From Chromobotia macracanthus (lineage: Eukaryota; Chordata; Actinopteri; Cypriniformes; Botiidae): a DNA stretch of 64,000 bases. Shown here piece by piece: positions 10,611-24,340 of this stretch. The position numbers and the translations under genes are program-made. Below the pieces are notes generated by a model. It worked only from the letters and a program-made list of their open reading frames with translations, did not search any database and was not told the DNA's origin. The stretch covers positions 62,001-126,000 of the forward strand of contig JAZGTH010000166.1 of assembly GCA_036877525.1 (NCBI GenBank), in the 5' to 3' direction. Each line of letters begins with the position of its first letter. Positions within the stretch are counted from its first letter, which is position 1.

Positions 10611-12430
10611 CTGGAATCCTGATACCTTTTTAGCCTGGACTGTACCATTGTTTGCAATGAGTTTGGAATCCTGACTTCTTTTTAGCATGGACTGTACCAT
10701 TGTTTGTGTTCAGGGTGGAATCCTGACCCCTATTTAGCCTGGACTGTACCATTGTTTGTCATAAGGTTGGAATCCTGACCCCTTTTTTGCCTGGACTGTA
10801 CCATCGTTTGTCATCATGCTGGAATCCTGACCCCTTTTTTGCCTGGACTGTACCATTGTTTGTCATAAGGTTGGAATCCTGACTTCTTTTTAGCATGGAC
10901 TGTACCATTGTTTGTCATCATGCTGGAATCCTGATACCTTTTTAGCATGGACTGTACCATTGCTTGTCCTCAGGGTGGAATCCTGATTCCTATTTAGCCT
11001 GGACTGTACCATTGTTTGTCATAAGGTTGGAATCCTGACCCCTTTTTAGCCTGGACTGTACCATTGTTTGTCATAAGGTTGGAATCCTGACTTCTTTTTA
11101 GCATGGACTGTACCATTGTTTGTCATCATGCTGGAATCCTGATACCTTTTTAGCCTGGACTGTACCATTGTTTGCCATGAGTTTGGAATCCTGACTTCTT
11201 TTTAGCATGGACTGTACCATTGTTTGTGTTCAGGGTGGAATCCTGACCCCTTTTTAGCCTGGACTGTACCATTGTTTGTCATAAGGTTGGAATCCTGTCC
11301 CCTTTTTAGCCTGGACTGTACCATTGTTTGTCATAAGGTTGGAATCCTGACTCCTTTTTAGCATGGACTGTACCATTGTTTGTCATCATGCTGGAATCCT
11401 GATACCTTTTTAGCCTGGACTGTACCATTGTTTGCCATGAGTTTGGAATCCTGACTTCTTTTTAGCATGGACTGTACCATTGTTTGTCATCATGCTGGAA
11501 TCCTGATACCTTTTTAGCATGGACTGTACCATTGCTTGTCCTCAGGGTGGAATCCTGATTCCTATTTAGCCTGGACTGTACCATTGTTTGTCATAAGGTT
11601 GGAATCCTGACTTCTTTTTAGCATGGACTGTACCATTGTTTGTCATAAGGCTGGAATCCTGACTTCTTTTTAGCATGGACTGTACCATTGTTTGTCTATG
11701 GGTGGAATCCTGATTCCTATTTAGCCTGGACTGTACCATTGTTTGTCATGAGTTTGGAATCCTGACCCTTTTTAGGCTGGACTGTACCATTGTTTGTCAT
11801 AAGGTTGGAATCCTGACGCCTTTTTAGCATGGACTGTACCATTGTTTGTCATCATGTTGGATTCCTGATTTCTTTTTAGCATGGACTGTACCACTGTTTG
11901 TCATCAGGCTGGAATCCTGATACCTTTTTAGCCTGGACTGTACCATTGTTTGCCATGAGTTTGGAATCCTGACTTCTTTTTAGCATGGACTTTACCATTG
12001 TTTGTGTTCAGGGTGGAATCCTGACCCCTTTTTAGCCTGGACTGTACCATTGTTTGTCATAAGGCTGGAATCCTGACTTCTTTTTAGCATGGACTGTACC
12101 ATTGTTTGTCTATGGGTGGAATCCTGATTCCTATTTAGCCTGGACTGTACCATTGTTTGTCATAAGGTTGGAATCCTGACCCCTTTTTAGGCTGGACTGT
12201 ACCATTGTTTGTCATAAGGTTGGAATCCTGACGTCTTTTTAGCATGGACTGTACCATTGTTTGTCATCAAGTTAGAATCCTGACTTCTTTTTAGCATGGA
12301 CTGTACCATTGTTTGTCATCAGGCTGGAATTCTGATTCCTTTTTGCCTGGACTCTACCATTGTTTGCCATGAGGCTGGAATCCTGACATCTTTTAGCATG
12401 GACTGTACCATTGCTTGTCCTCAGGGTGGA
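10611..12430. repeat. 1.87-kb duplication, right copy
   Basis: Right-hand partner of 9,060-10,610. It ends in the catcaagttagaatcc monomer followed by the EcoRI-bearing catcaggc/ttcc monomer (about 12,310), the same order as at 10,390-10,500. One monomer near 11,765 is a base shorter in the C/T run (gacccttttt). Confidence 0.78.
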
Positions 12431-14950
12431 ATCCTGATTCCTATTTAGCCTGGACTGTACCATTGTTTGTCATAAGGCTGGAATCCTGAATGCTTTTTAG
12501 CCTGGACTGTACCATTGTTTGTCATCAAGCTGGAATTCTGACTTCTTTTTAGCATGGACTGTACCATTGTTTGTTTTCAGGGTGGAATCCTGATTCCTTT
12601 TTAGCCTGGACTCTACCATTGTTTGTCATCAGGCTGGAATTCTGATTCCTTTTTGCCTGGACTCTACCATTGTTTGCCATGAGGCTGGAATCCTGACATC
12701 TTTTTAGCGTGGACTGTACCATTGTTTTTCTTCAGGGAGGAATCCTGATTCCTTTTTAGCCTGGACTGTACCAATGTATGTCATCATGGTGGAATCCTGA
12801 CCCCTATTTAGCCTGGACTGTACCATTGTTTGTCATAATGTTGGAATCCTGACCCCTTTTTTGCCTGGACTGTACCATCGTTTGTCATAAGGTTGGAATC
12901 CTGACTTCTTTTTAGCATGGACTGTACCATTGTTTGTCATCATGCTGGAATCCTGACCCCTTTTTTGCCTGGACTGTACCATTGTTTGTCATAAGGTTGG
13001 AATCCTGACTTCTTTTTTAGCATGGACTGTACCATTGTTTGTCATCATGCTGGAATCCTGATACCTTTATAGCATGGACTGTACCATTGCTTGTCCTCAG
13101 GGTGGAATCCTGATTCCTATTTAGCCTGGACTGTACCATTGTTTGTCATAAGGTTGGAATCCTGACCCCTTTTTAGCCTGGACTGTACCATTATTTGTCA
13201 TAAGGTTGGAATCCAGACTTCTTTTTAGCATGGACTGTACCATTGTTTGTGTTCAGGTGGAATCCTGACCCCTTTTTAGCCTGGACTGTACTATTGTTTG
13301 TCATAAGGCTGAATCCTGACTTCTTTTTAGCATGGACTGTACCATTGTTTGTCATCATGCTGGAATCCTGATACCTTTATAGCATGGACTGTACCATTGC
13401 TTGTCCTCAGGGTGGAATCCTGATTCCTATTTAGCCTGGACTGTACCATTGTTTGTCATAAGGTTGGAATCCTGACCCCTTTTTAGCCTGGACTGTACCA
13501 TTATTTGTCATAAGGTTGGAATCCAGACTTCTTTTTAGCATGGACTGTACCATTGTTTGTGTTCAGGGTGGAATCCTGACCCCTTTTTAGCCTGGACTGT
13601 ACCATTGTTTGTCATAAGGCTGGAATCCTGACTTCTTTTTAGCATGGACTGTACCATTGTTTGTCATAAGGTTGGAATCCTGACCCCTTTTCAGCCTGGA
13701 CTGTACCATTATTTGTCATAAGGTTGGAATCCAGACTTCTTTTTAGCATGGACTGTACCATTGTTTGTGTTCAGGGTGGAATCCTGACCCCTTTTTAGCC
13801 TGGACTGTACCATTGTTTGTCATAAGGCTGGAATCCTGACTTCTTTTTAGCATGGACTGTACCATTGTTTGTCATCATGCTGGAATCCTGATACCTTTAT
13901 AGCATGGACTGTACCATTGCTTGTCCTCAGGGTGGAATCCTGATTCCTATTTAGCCTGGACTGTACCATTGTTTGTCATCATGCTGGAATCCTGATACCT
14001 TTTTAGCCTGGACTGTACCATTGTTTGCAATGAGTTTGGAATCCTGACTTTTTAGCATGGACTGTACCATTGTTTGTCATCATGCTGGAATCCTGATACC
14101 TTTTTAGCATGGACTGTACCATTGCTTGTCCTCAGGGTGGAATCCTGATTCCTATTTAGCCTGGACTGTACCATTGTTTGTCATAAGGTTGGAATCCTGA
14201 CCCCTTTTTAGCCTGGACTGTACCATTGTTTGTCATAAGGTTGGAATCCTGACTTCTTTTTAGCATGGACTGTACCATTGTTTGTCATCATGCTGGAATC
14301 CTGATACCTTTTAGCCTGGACTGTACCATTGTTTGCCATGAGTTTGGAATCCTGACTTCTTTTTAGCATGGACTGTACCATTGTTTGTGTTCAGGGTGGA
14401 ATCCTGACCCCTTTTTAGCCTGGACTGTACCATTGTTTGTCATAAGGTTGGAATCCTGTCCCCTTTTTAGCCTGGACTGTACCATTGTTTGTCATAAGGT
14501 TGGAATCCTGACTCCTTTTTAGCATGGACTGTACCATTGTTTGTCATCATGCTGGAATCCTGATACCTTTTTAGCCTGGACTGTACCATTGTTTGCCATG
14601 AGTTTGGAATCCTGACTTCTTTTTAGCATGGACTGTACCATTGTTTGTCATCATGCTGGAATCCTGATACCTTTTAGCATGGACTGTACCATTGCTTGTC
14701 CTCAGGGTGGAATCCTGATTCCTATTTAGCCTGGACTGTACCATTGTTTGTCTATGGGTGGAATCCTGATTCCTATTTAGCCTGGACTGTACCATTGTTT
14801 GTCATGAGTTTGGAATCCTGACCCCTTTTTAGGCTGGACTGTACCATTGTTTGTCATAAGGTTGGAATCCTGACGTCTTTTTAGCATGGACTGTACCATT
14901 GTTTGTCATCATGTTGGATTCCTGATTTCTTTTTAGCATGGACTGTACCA
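12310..14950. repeat. 4.93-kb super-repeat, copy B (matches 7380-10020)
   Basis: Copy B shares the private variants of copy A, in the same order. Differences are small: gctgaatcc (one G lost) near 13,310, TTTTCAGCC at about 13,690, and a monomer shortened to cctgactttttagcatgg at 14,043. Two more 6-monomer units lie at about 13,000-13,630. Around 14,031-14,100 a few monomers between the gcaatgag and catcatgc classes seen in copy A are missing. Confidence 0.8.
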
Positions 14951-17100
14951 CTGTTTGTCATCAGGCTGGAATTCTGATTCCTTTTTTGCCTGGACTCTAC
15001 CATTGTTTGCCATGAGGCTGGAATCCTGACACCTTTTTAGCGTGGACTGTACCATTGTTTTTCTTCAGGGTGGAATCCTGATTCCTTTTTAGCCTGGACT
15101 GTACCATTGTATGTCATCATGGTGGAATCCTGACCCCTATTTAGCCTGGACTGTACCATTGTTTGTCATAAGGTTGGAATCCTGACCCCTTTTTTGCCTG
15201 GACTGTACCATCGTTTGTCATAAGGTTGGAATCCTGACTTCTTTTTAGCATGGACTGTACCATTGTTTGTCATCATGCTGGAATCCTGACCCCTTTTTTG
15301 CCTGGACTGTACCATTGTTTGTCATAAGGTTGGAATCCTGACTTCTTTTTAGCATGGACTGTACCATTGTTTGTCATCATGCTGGAATCCTGATACCTTT
15401 TAGCATGGACTGTACCATTGCTTGTCCTCAGGGTGGAATCCTGATTCCTATTTAGCCTGGACTGTACCATTGTTTGTCATAAGGTTGGAATCCTGACCCC
15501 TTTTTAGCCTGGACTGTACCATTGTTTGTCATAAGGTTGGAATCCTGACTTCTTTTTAGCATGGACTGTACCATTGTTTGTCATCAAGCTGGAATACTGA
15601 CTTCTTTATAGCATGGACTGTACCATTGTTTGTCATAAGGTTGGAATCCTGACCCCTTTTTAGGCTGGACTGTACCATTGTTTGTCTTCAGGGTGGAATC
15701 CTGAATGCTTTTTAGCCTGGACTGTACCATTGTATGTCATCAAGCTGGAATCCTGACATCTTTTTAGCGTGGACTGTACCATTGTTTTTCTTCAGGGTGG
15801 AATCCTGATTCCTTTTTAGCCTGGACTGTACCATTGTATGTCATCATGGTGGAATCCTGATACCTTTTTAGCATGGACTGTACCATTGTTTGTCCTCAGG
15901 GTGGAATCCTGATTCCTATTTAGCCTGGACTGTACCATTGTTTGTCATAAGGTTGGAATCCTGACTTCTTTTTAGCATGGACTGTACCATTGTTTGTCAT
16001 CATGCTTGAATCCTGATACCTTTTTAGCATGGACTGTACCATTGTTTGTCCTCAGGGTGGAATCCTGATTCCTATTTAGCCTGGACTGTACCATTGTTTG
16101 TCATAAGGTTGGAATCCTGACCCCTTTTTAGCCTGGACTGTACCATTGTTTGTCATAAGGTTGGAATCCTGACTTCCTTTTAGCATGGACTGTACCATTG
16201 TTTGTCATCATGCTGGAATCCTGATACCTTTTTAGCCTGGACTGTACCATTGTTTGCCATGAGTTTGGAATCCTGACTTCTTTTTAGCATGGACTGTACC
16301 ATTGTTTGTGTTCAGGGTGGAATCCTGACCCCTTTTTAGCCTGGACTGTACCATTGTTTGTCATAAGGTTGGAATCCTGACCCCTTTTTAGCCTGGACTG
16401 TACCATTGTTTGTCATAAGGTTGGAATCCTGACTTCTTTTTAGCATGGACTGTACCATTGTTTGTCATCATGCTGGAATCCTGATACCTTTTTAGCCTGG
16501 ACTGTACCATTGTTTGCCATGAGTTTGGAATCCTGACTTCTTTTTAGCATGGACTGTACCATTGTTTGTCATCATGCTGGAATCCTGATACCTTTTTAGC
16601 ATGGACTGTACCATTGCTTGTCCTCAGGGTGGAATCCTGATTCCTATTTAGCCTGGACTGTACCATTGTTTGTCATAAGGTTGGAATCCTGACTCCTTTT
16701 TAGCATGGACTGTACCATTGTTTGTCATAAGGCTGGAATCCTGACTTCTTTTTAGCATGGACTGTACCATTGTTTGTCTATGGGTGGAATCCTGATTCCT
16801 ATTTAGCCTGGACTGTACCATTGTTTGTCATGAGTTTGGAATCCTGACCCCTTTTTAGGCTGGACTGTACCATTGTTTGTCATAAGGTTGGAATCCTGAC
16901 GCCTTTTTAGCATGGACTGTACCATTGTTTGTCACATGTTGGATTCCTGATTTCTTTTTTAGCATGGACTGTACCATTGTTTGTCATCAGGCTGGAATTC
17001 TGATTCCCTTTTTGCCTGGACTCTACCATTGTTTGCCATGAGGCTGGAATCCTGACATCTTTTTAGCATGGACTGTACCATTGCTTGTCCTCAGATGGAA
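14950..17100. repeat. Satellite segment resembling 5.8-7.0 kb plus mixed monomers
   Basis: From about 14,950 the barcode follows 5,820-6,300 again (ttttcttcagg monomer at 15,062 against 5,929, offset about 9,133 bp). A second ttttcttcagg monomer lies 727 bp on, at 15,789. From 15,580 to 16,050 the class order is unlike the neighbouring super-repeats (catcaagctggaatactg, gtatgtcatcaagc), and from about 16,080 it returns to the pattern seen near 11,020-11,900. No non-satellite sequence. Confidence 0.7.
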
Positions 17101-17825
17101 TCCTGATTCCTATTTAGCCTGGACAGTACCATTGTTTGTCATAAGGTTGGAATCCTGACCCCTTTTTAGCATGGACTGTACCATCGTTTGTCTTAAGGTT
17201 GGAATCCTGACTTCTTTTTAGCATGGACTGTACCATTGTTTGTCATCATGCTGGAATCCTGACTTCTTTTTTGCCTGGACTGTACCATTGTTTGTCATAA
17301 GTTTGGAATCCTGACTTCTTTTTAGCATGGACTGTACCATTGTTTGTCATCATGCTGGAATCCTGATACCTTTTTAGCCTGGACTGTCCCATTGTTTGCC
17401 ATGAGTTTGGTATCCTGACATCTTTTTAGCATGGACTGTACCATTGTTTGTGTTCAGGGTAAAACCTGACCCCTTTTTAGCCTGGACTGTACCATTGTTT
17501 GTCATAAGGCTGGAATCCTGAATGCTTTTTAGCCTGGACTGTACCATTGTTTGTCATCAAGCTGGAATCCTGACATCTTTTTAGCATGGACTGTACCATT
17601 GTTTGTTTTCAGGTGGAATCCTGGTTCCTTTTTAGCCTGGACTCTACCATTGTTTGTCATCAGGCTGGAATTCTGATTCCTTTTTTGCCTGGACTCTACC
17701 ATTGTTTGCCATGAGGCTGGAATCCTGACATCTTTTTAGCGTGGACTGTACCATTGTTTTTCTTCAGGGAGGAATCCTGATTCTTTAGCCTGGACTGTAC
17801 CAATGTATGTCATCATGGTGGAACC
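17100..17825. repeat. 14-monomer HOR (about 724 bp), unit 1
   Basis: ttcagggagg at 17,763 recurs at 18,487, an offset of 724 bp (14 monomers). The unit has the private variants ggtatcctgacatc and gggtaaaacctgacccc, both seen again in unit 2. Two small deletions are private to this copy: tgattctttagcc near 17,780 and ggtggaacctgacccc near 17,818. Confidence 0.82.
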
Positions 17826-18550
17826 TGACCCCTATTTAGCCTGGACTGTACCATTGTTTGTCATAAGGTTGGAATCCTGACCCCTTTTTAGCCTGGACTG
17901 TACCATCGTTTGTCATAAGGTTGGAATCCTGACTTCTTTTTAGCATGGACTGTACCATTGTTTGTCATCATGCTGGAATCCTGACCCCTTTTTTGCCTGG
18001 ACTGTACCATTGTTTGTCATAAGGTTGGAATCCTGACTTCTTTTTAGCATGGACTGTACCATTGTTTGTCATCATACTGGAATCCTGATACCTTTTTAGC
18101 CTGGACTGTCCCATTGTTTGCCATGAGTTTGGTATCCTGACATCTTTTTAGCATGGACTGTACCATTGTTTGTGTTCAGGGTAAAAACCTGACCCCTTTT
18201 TAGCCTGGACTGTACCATTGTTTGTCATAAGGCTGGAATCCTGAATGCTTTTTAGCCTGGACTGTACCATTGTTTGTCATCAAGCTGGAATCCTGACTTC
18301 TTTTTAGCATGGACTGTACCATTGTTTGTTTTCAGGGTGGAATCCTGGTTCCTTTTTAGCCTGGACTCTACCATTGTTTGTCATCAGGCTGGAATTCTGA
18401 TTCCTTTTTTGCCTGGACTCTACCATTGTTTGCCATGAGGCTGGAATCCTGACATCTTTTTAGCGTGGACTGTACCATTGTTTTTCTTCAGGGAGGAATC
18501 CTGATTCCTTTTTAGCCTGGACTGTACCAATGTATGTCATCATGGTGGAA
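17826..18550. repeat. 14-monomer HOR (about 724 bp), unit 2
   Basis: Direct tandem partner of the preceding unit, with gggtaaaaacctgacccc (one A more than unit 1) near 18,180. The right part, from about 18,480, also matches 7,800 and 12,730 onwards, so this HOR is embedded in the same super-repeat family. Confidence 0.82.
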
Positions 18551-21280
18551 TCCTGACCCCTATTTAGCCTGGACTGTACCATTGTTTGTCATAAGGTTGG
18601 AATCCTGACCCCTTTTTTGCCTGGACTGTACCATCGTTTGTCATAAGGTTGGAATCCTGACTTCTTTTTAGCATGGACTGTACCATTGTTTGTCATCATG
18701 CTGGAATCCTGACCCCTTTTTTGCCTGGACTGTACCATTGTTTGTCATAAGGTTGGAATCCTGACTTCTTTTTAGCATGGACTGTACCATTGTTTGTCAT
18801 CATGCTGGAATCCTGATACCTTTTTAGCATGGACTGTACCATTGTTTGTCTTCAGGGTGGAATCCTGACCCCTATTTAGCCTGGACTGTACCATTGTTTG
18901 TCATAAGGTTGGAATCCTGACCCCTTTTTAGCCTGGACTGTACCATTGTTTGTCATAAAGTTGGAATCCTGACTTCTTTTTAGCATGGACTGTACCATTG
19001 TTTGTCATCATGCTGGAATCCTGATACCTTTTAAGCCTGGACTGTACCATTGTTTGTCCATGAGTTTGGAATCCTGACTTCTTTTTAGCATGGACTGTAC
19101 CATTGTTTGTGTTCAAAGGGTGGAATCCTGACCCCTTTTTAGCCTGGACTGTACCATTGTTTGTCATAAGGTTGGAATCCTGACTTCTTTTTAGCATGGT
19201 CTGTACCATTGTTTGTCATATGGTGGAATCCTGACTTCTTTTTTAGCCTGGACTGTACCATTGTTTGTCATAAGGTTGGAATTCTGATTACTTTTTTAGC
19301 ATGGACTCTACCATTGTTTGTCCATGAGGCTGGAATCCTGACTTCTATTTAGCATGGACTGCACCATTGCTTGTCCTAGGGTTGGAATCCTGATACCTTT
19401 TTAGCCTGGACTGTACCATTGTTTGTCATGAGGTTGGAATCCTGACCGCCTTTTTAGGCTGGACTGTACCATTGTTTGTCATCAAGTTGGAATCCTGACT
19501 TCTTTTTAGCATGGACTGTACCATTGTTTGTCATCAGGCTGGAATTCTGATTCCTTTTTGCCTGGACTCTACCATTGTTTGCCATGAGGCTGGAATCCTG
19601 ACATCTTTTTAGCATGGACTGCACCATTGCTTGTCCTCAGGGTGGAATCCTGATTCCTATTTAGCCTGGACTATACCATTGTTTGTCATAAGGTTGGAAT
19701 CCTAACCCCTTTTTAGCCTGGACTGTACCATTGTTTGTCATAAGGTTGGAATCCTGACTTCTTTTTAGCATGGACTGTACCATTGTTTGTCATCATGCTG
19801 GAATCCTGATACCTTTTTAGCCTGGACTGTCCCATTGTTTGCCATGAGTTTGGAATCCTGACTTCTTTTTAGCATGGACTGTACCATTGTTTGTGTTCAG
19901 GGTGGAATCCTGACCCCTTTTTAGCCTGGACTGTACCATTGTTTGTCATAAGGCTGGAATCCTGACTTCTTTTTAGCATGGACTGTACCATTGTTTGTCA
20001 TCAAGTTGGAATCCTGACTTCTTTTTAGCATGGACTGTACCATTGTTTGTCATCAGGCTGGAATTCTGATTCCTTTTTTGCCTGGACTCTACCATTGTTT
20101 GCCATGAGGCTGGAATCCTGACATCTTTTTAGCATGGACTGTACCATTGCTTGTCCTCAGGGTGGAATCCTGATTCCTATTTAGCCTGGACTGTACCATT
20201 GTTTGTCATAAGGTTGGAATCCTGACCCCTTTTTAGCATGGACTGTACCATCGTTTGTCATAAGGTTGGAACCCTGACTTCTTTTTAGCATGGACTGTAC
20301 CATTGTTTGTCATCAGTTTGGAATCCTGACACCTTTTTAGCCTGGACTGTACCATTGTTTGTGTTCAGGGTTGGAATCCTGACTCTTTTTAGCATGGACT
20401 GTACCATTGTTTGTCATCATGCTGGAATCCTGACTTCTTTTTAGCCTGGACTGTCCCATTGTTTGCCATGAGTTTGGTATCCTGACATGCTTTTTAGCAT
20501 GGACTGTACCATTGTTTGTGATCAGGCTAGAAACCTGACTTCTTTTTAGCCTGGACTGTACCATTGTTTGTCATAAGGGTGGAATCCTGATTCCTTTTTA
20601 GCCTGGACTGTACCATTGTTTGTCATCAAGCTGGAATCCTGACATCTTTTTAGCATGGACTGTACCATTGTTTGTCCTCAGGGTGGAATCCTGGTTCCTA
20701 TTTAGCCTGGACTGTACCATTGTTTGTCATCAGGTTGGAATCCTGATGCCCTTTTTGCCTGGACTCTACCATTGTTTGCCATGAGGCTGGAATCCTGACA
20801 TCTTTTTAGCGTGGACAGTACCATTGTTTGTCTTCAGGGTGGAATCCTGATTCCTTTTTAGCCTGGACTGTACCAATGTTTGTCATCATGGTGGAATCCT
20901 GACCCCTTTATAGCCTGGACTGTACCATTGTTTGTCATAAGGTTGGAATCCTGACCCCTTTTTAGCCTGGACTGTACCATCGTTTGTCATAAGGTTGGAA
21001 TCCTGACTTCTTTTTAGCATGGACTGTACCATTGTTTGTCATCATGGTGGAATCCTGACCCCTTATTTTGCCTGGACTGTACCATTGTTTGTCATAAGGT
21101 TGGAATCCTGACTTCTTTTTAGCATGGACTGTACCATTGTTTGTCATCATGCTGGAATCCTGATACCTTTTTTAGCCTGGACTGTCCCATTGTTTGCCAT
21201 GAGTTTGGTATCCTGACATCTTTTTAGCATGGACTGTACCATTGTTTGTGTTCAGGGTGGAATCCTGGTTCCTTTTTAGC
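18550..21280. repeat. Irregular satellite segment, no clear HOR
   Basis: Monomers here carry many private changes: gttcaaagggtgg near 19,112, tcctagggttgg near 19,375, gaccgccttttt near 19,445, ctgactctttttagc near 20,380 and cttattttgcc near 21,062. Spacing stays close to 52 bp and orientation is unchanged. The longest open frame of the window (18,928-19,209, minus strand) lies here and is explained by stop-free rotation of the repeat, not by a gene. Confidence 0.8.
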
Positions 21281-22600
21281 CTGGACTGTACCATTGTTTG
21301 TCATAAGGTTGGAATCCTGACCCCTTTTTAGCCTGGACTGTACCATTGTTTGTCATAAAGTTGGAATCCTGACTTCTTTTTAGCATGGACTGTACCATTG
21401 TTTGTCATCATGCTGGAATCCTGATACCTTTTAAGCCTGGACTGTACCATTGTTTGCCATGAGTTTGGAATCCTGACTTCTTTTTAGCATGGACTGTACC
21501 ATTGTTTGTGTTCAGGGTGGAATCCTGACCCCTTTTTAGCCTGGACTGTACCATTGTTTGTCATAAGGCTGGAATCCTGACTACTTTTTAGCATGGACTG
21601 TACCATTGTTTGTCTATGGGTGGAATCCTGATTCCTATTTAGCCTGGACTGTACCATTGTTTGTCATAAGGTTGGAATCTGACCCTTTAGGCTGGACTGT
21701 ACCATTGTTTGTCATAAGGTTGGAATCCTGACGTCTTTTTAGCATGGACTGTACCATTGTTTGTCATCATGTTGGAATCTTGACTTCTTTTTAGCATGGA
21801 CTGTACCATTGTTTGTCATCAGGCTGGAATTCTGATTCCTTTTTTGCCTGGACTCTACCATTGTTTGCCATGAGGCTGGAATCCTGACATCTTTTTAGCA
21901 TGGACTGTACCATTGCCTGTCCTCAGGGTGGAATCCTGATTCCTATTTAGCCTGGACTATACCATTGTTTGTCATAAGGTTGGAATCCTGACCCCTTTTT
22001 TGCCTGGACTGTACCATTGTTTGTCATAAGGTTGGAATCCTGACATCTTTTTAGCATGGACTGTACCATTGTTTGTCATCATGCTGGAATCCTGATACCT
22101 TTTTAGCCTGGACTGTCCCATTGTTTGCCATGAGTTTGGTATCTTGACATCTTTTTAGCATGGACTGTACCATTGTTTGTGTTCAGGGTGGAATCCTGAC
22201 CCCTTTTTAGCCTGGACTGTACCATTGTTTGTCATAAGGCTGGAATCCTGAATGCTTTTTAGCCTGGACTGTACCATTGTTTGTCATCAAGCTGGAATCC
22301 TGACTTCTTTTTAGCATGGACTGTACCATTGTTTGTCATCAGGCTGGAATTCTGATTCCTTTTTTGCCTGGACTCTACCATTGTTTGCCATGAGGCTGGA
22401 ATCCTGACATCTTTTTAGCATGGACTGTACCATTGCTTGTCCTCAGGGTGGAATCCTGATTCCTATTTAGCCTGGACTGTACCATTGTTTGTCATAAGGT
22501 TGGAATCCTGACTTCTTTTTAGCATGGACTGTACCATTGTTTGTCATTATGCTGGAACCCTGATACCTTTTTAGCCTGGACTGTACCATTGTTTGCCATG
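21280..22600. repeat. 3.07-kb-offset duplication, left copy (matches 24340-25670)
   Basis: Anchors: the rare cattgcctgtcctc variant at about 21,911 and 24,978, CTTTTAAGCC at about 21,428 and 24,491, and ggaaccc at 22,554 and 25,621, all at offsets of 3,063-3,067 bp (59 monomers). One monomer at about 21,670 is shortened (ggttggaatctgaccctttaggctgg spans it) compared with 24,733. The ggaaccc monomer also occurs at 23,282, 728 bp on, that is 14 monomers. Confidence 0.82.
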
Positions 22601-23111
22601 AGTTTGAAATCCTGACATCTTTTTAGCATGGACTGTACCATTGTTTGTGTTCAGGGTGGAATCCTGAGCCCTTTTTAGCCTGGACTGTACCATTGTTTGT
22701 GTTCAGGGTGGAATCCTGAATGCTTTTTAGCCTGGACTGTACCATTGTTTGTCATCAAGCTGGAATCCTGACTTCTTTTTAGCATGGACTGTACCATTGT
22801 TTGTCATCAGGCTGGAATTCTGATTCCTTTTTTGCCTGGACTCTACCATTGTTTGCCATGAGTTTTGAATCCTGACATCTTTTTAGCATGGACTGTACCA
22901 TTGTTTGTGTTCAGGGTGGAATCCTGACCCCTTTTTAGCCTGGACTGTACCATTGTTTGTGTTCAGGGTGGAATCCTGAATGCTTTTTAGCCTGGACTGT
23001 ACCATTGTTTGTCATCAAGCTGGAATCCTGACTTCTTTTTAGCATGGACTGTACCATTGTTTGTCATCAGGCTGGAATTCTGATTCCTTTTTTGCCTGGA
23101 CTCTACCATTG
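22592..23111. repeat. 5-monomer HOR (260 bp), two tandem units
   Basis: gtttgccatgagttt at 22,591 recurs at 22,851 and gttcagggtgg plus aatgc at 22,701 recurs at 22,961, both exactly 260 bp apart. Order: ccatgagtt/catc, tgttcaggg/cccc, tgttcaggg/aatgc, catcaagc/cttc, catcaggc with GAATTC/ttcc. A third unit starts at 23,111 but its first monomer is ccatgaggc. The units are almost identical, suggesting a recent duplication. Confidence 0.87.
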
Positions 23112-24340
23112 TTTGCCATGAGGCTGGAATCCTGACATCTTTTTAGCATGGACTGTACCATTGCTTGTCCTCAGGGTGGAATCCTGATTCCTATTTAGCC
23201 TGGACTGTACCATTGTTTGTCATAAGGTTGGAATCCTGACTTCTTTTTAGCATGGACTGTACCATTGTTTGTCATCATGCTGGAACCCTGATACCTTTTT
23301 AGCCTGGACTGTACCATTGTTTGCCATGAGTTTGGAATCCTGACATCTTTTTAGCATGGACTGTACCATTGTTTGTGTTCAGGGTGGAATCCTGACCCCT
23401 TTTTAGCCTGGACTGTACCATTGTTTGTCATAAGGCTGGAATCCTGACTTCTTTTTAGCATGGACTGTACCATTGTTTGTCATAAGGTTGGAATCCTGAA
23501 TGCTTTTTAGCCTGGACTGTACCATTGTTTGTCATCAAGCTGGAATCCTGACTTCTTTTTAGCATGGACTGTACCATTGTTTGTTTTCAGGGTGGAATCC
23601 TGATTCCTTTTTAGCCTGGACTCTACCATTGTTTGCCATGAGGCTGGAATCCTGACATCTTTTTAGCATGGACTGTACCATTGCTTGTCCTCAGGGTGGA
23701 ATCCTGATTCCTATTTAGCCTGGACTGTACCATCGTTTGTCATAAGGTTGGAATCCTGAGCCCTTTTTAGCCTGGACTGTACCATTGTTTGTCTTCAGGG
23801 TGGAATCCTGAATGCTTTTTAGCCTGGACTGTACCATTGTTTGTCTTCAGGGTGGAATCCTGAATGCTTTTTAGCCTGGACTGTACCATTGTTTGTCATC
23901 AAGCTGGAATCCTGACTACTTTATAGCATGGACTGTACCATTGTTTGTTTTCAGGGTGGAATCCTGATTCCTTTTTAGCCTGGACTCTACCATTGTTTGC
24001 CATGAGGTTGGAATCCTGACATCTTTTTAGCATGGACTGTACCATTGCTTGTCCTCAGGGTGGAATCCTGATTCCTATTTAGCCTGGACTGTACCATTGT
24101 TTGTCATAAGGTTGGAATCCTGACTTCTTTTTAGCATGGACTGTACCATTGTTTGTCATCATGCTGGAATCCTGACCCCTTTTTTGCCTGGACTGTACCA
24201 TTGTTTGTCATAAGGTTGGAATCCTGACTTCTTTTTAGCATGGACTGTACCATTGTTTGTCATCATGCTGGAATCCTGATACCTTTTTAGCATGGACTGT
24301 ACCATTGCTTGTCCTCAGGGTGGAATCCTGATTCCTATTT
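23111..24340. repeat. Satellite segment between the 3.07-kb copies
   Basis: Ordinary monomers rich in the aatgc and ttttcaggg classes. The last CCATCGTTTG (CpG) variant I see in the window is at about 23,730. A cttcaggg/aatgc monomer is doubled at about 23,790-23,890, a one-monomer tandem duplication. Confidence 0.75.

Noticed and set aside
18928..19209. Longest minus-strand open frame (93 codons) and its similar relatives, with recurring NNGTV and QDS motifs
   Set aside because: It is satellite read through. A 52-bp unit shifts frame each copy, so the three readings alternate; stops are just rare on the minus strand. No start context, no conserved length and no codon bias. Copies differ by indels that would break any gene.
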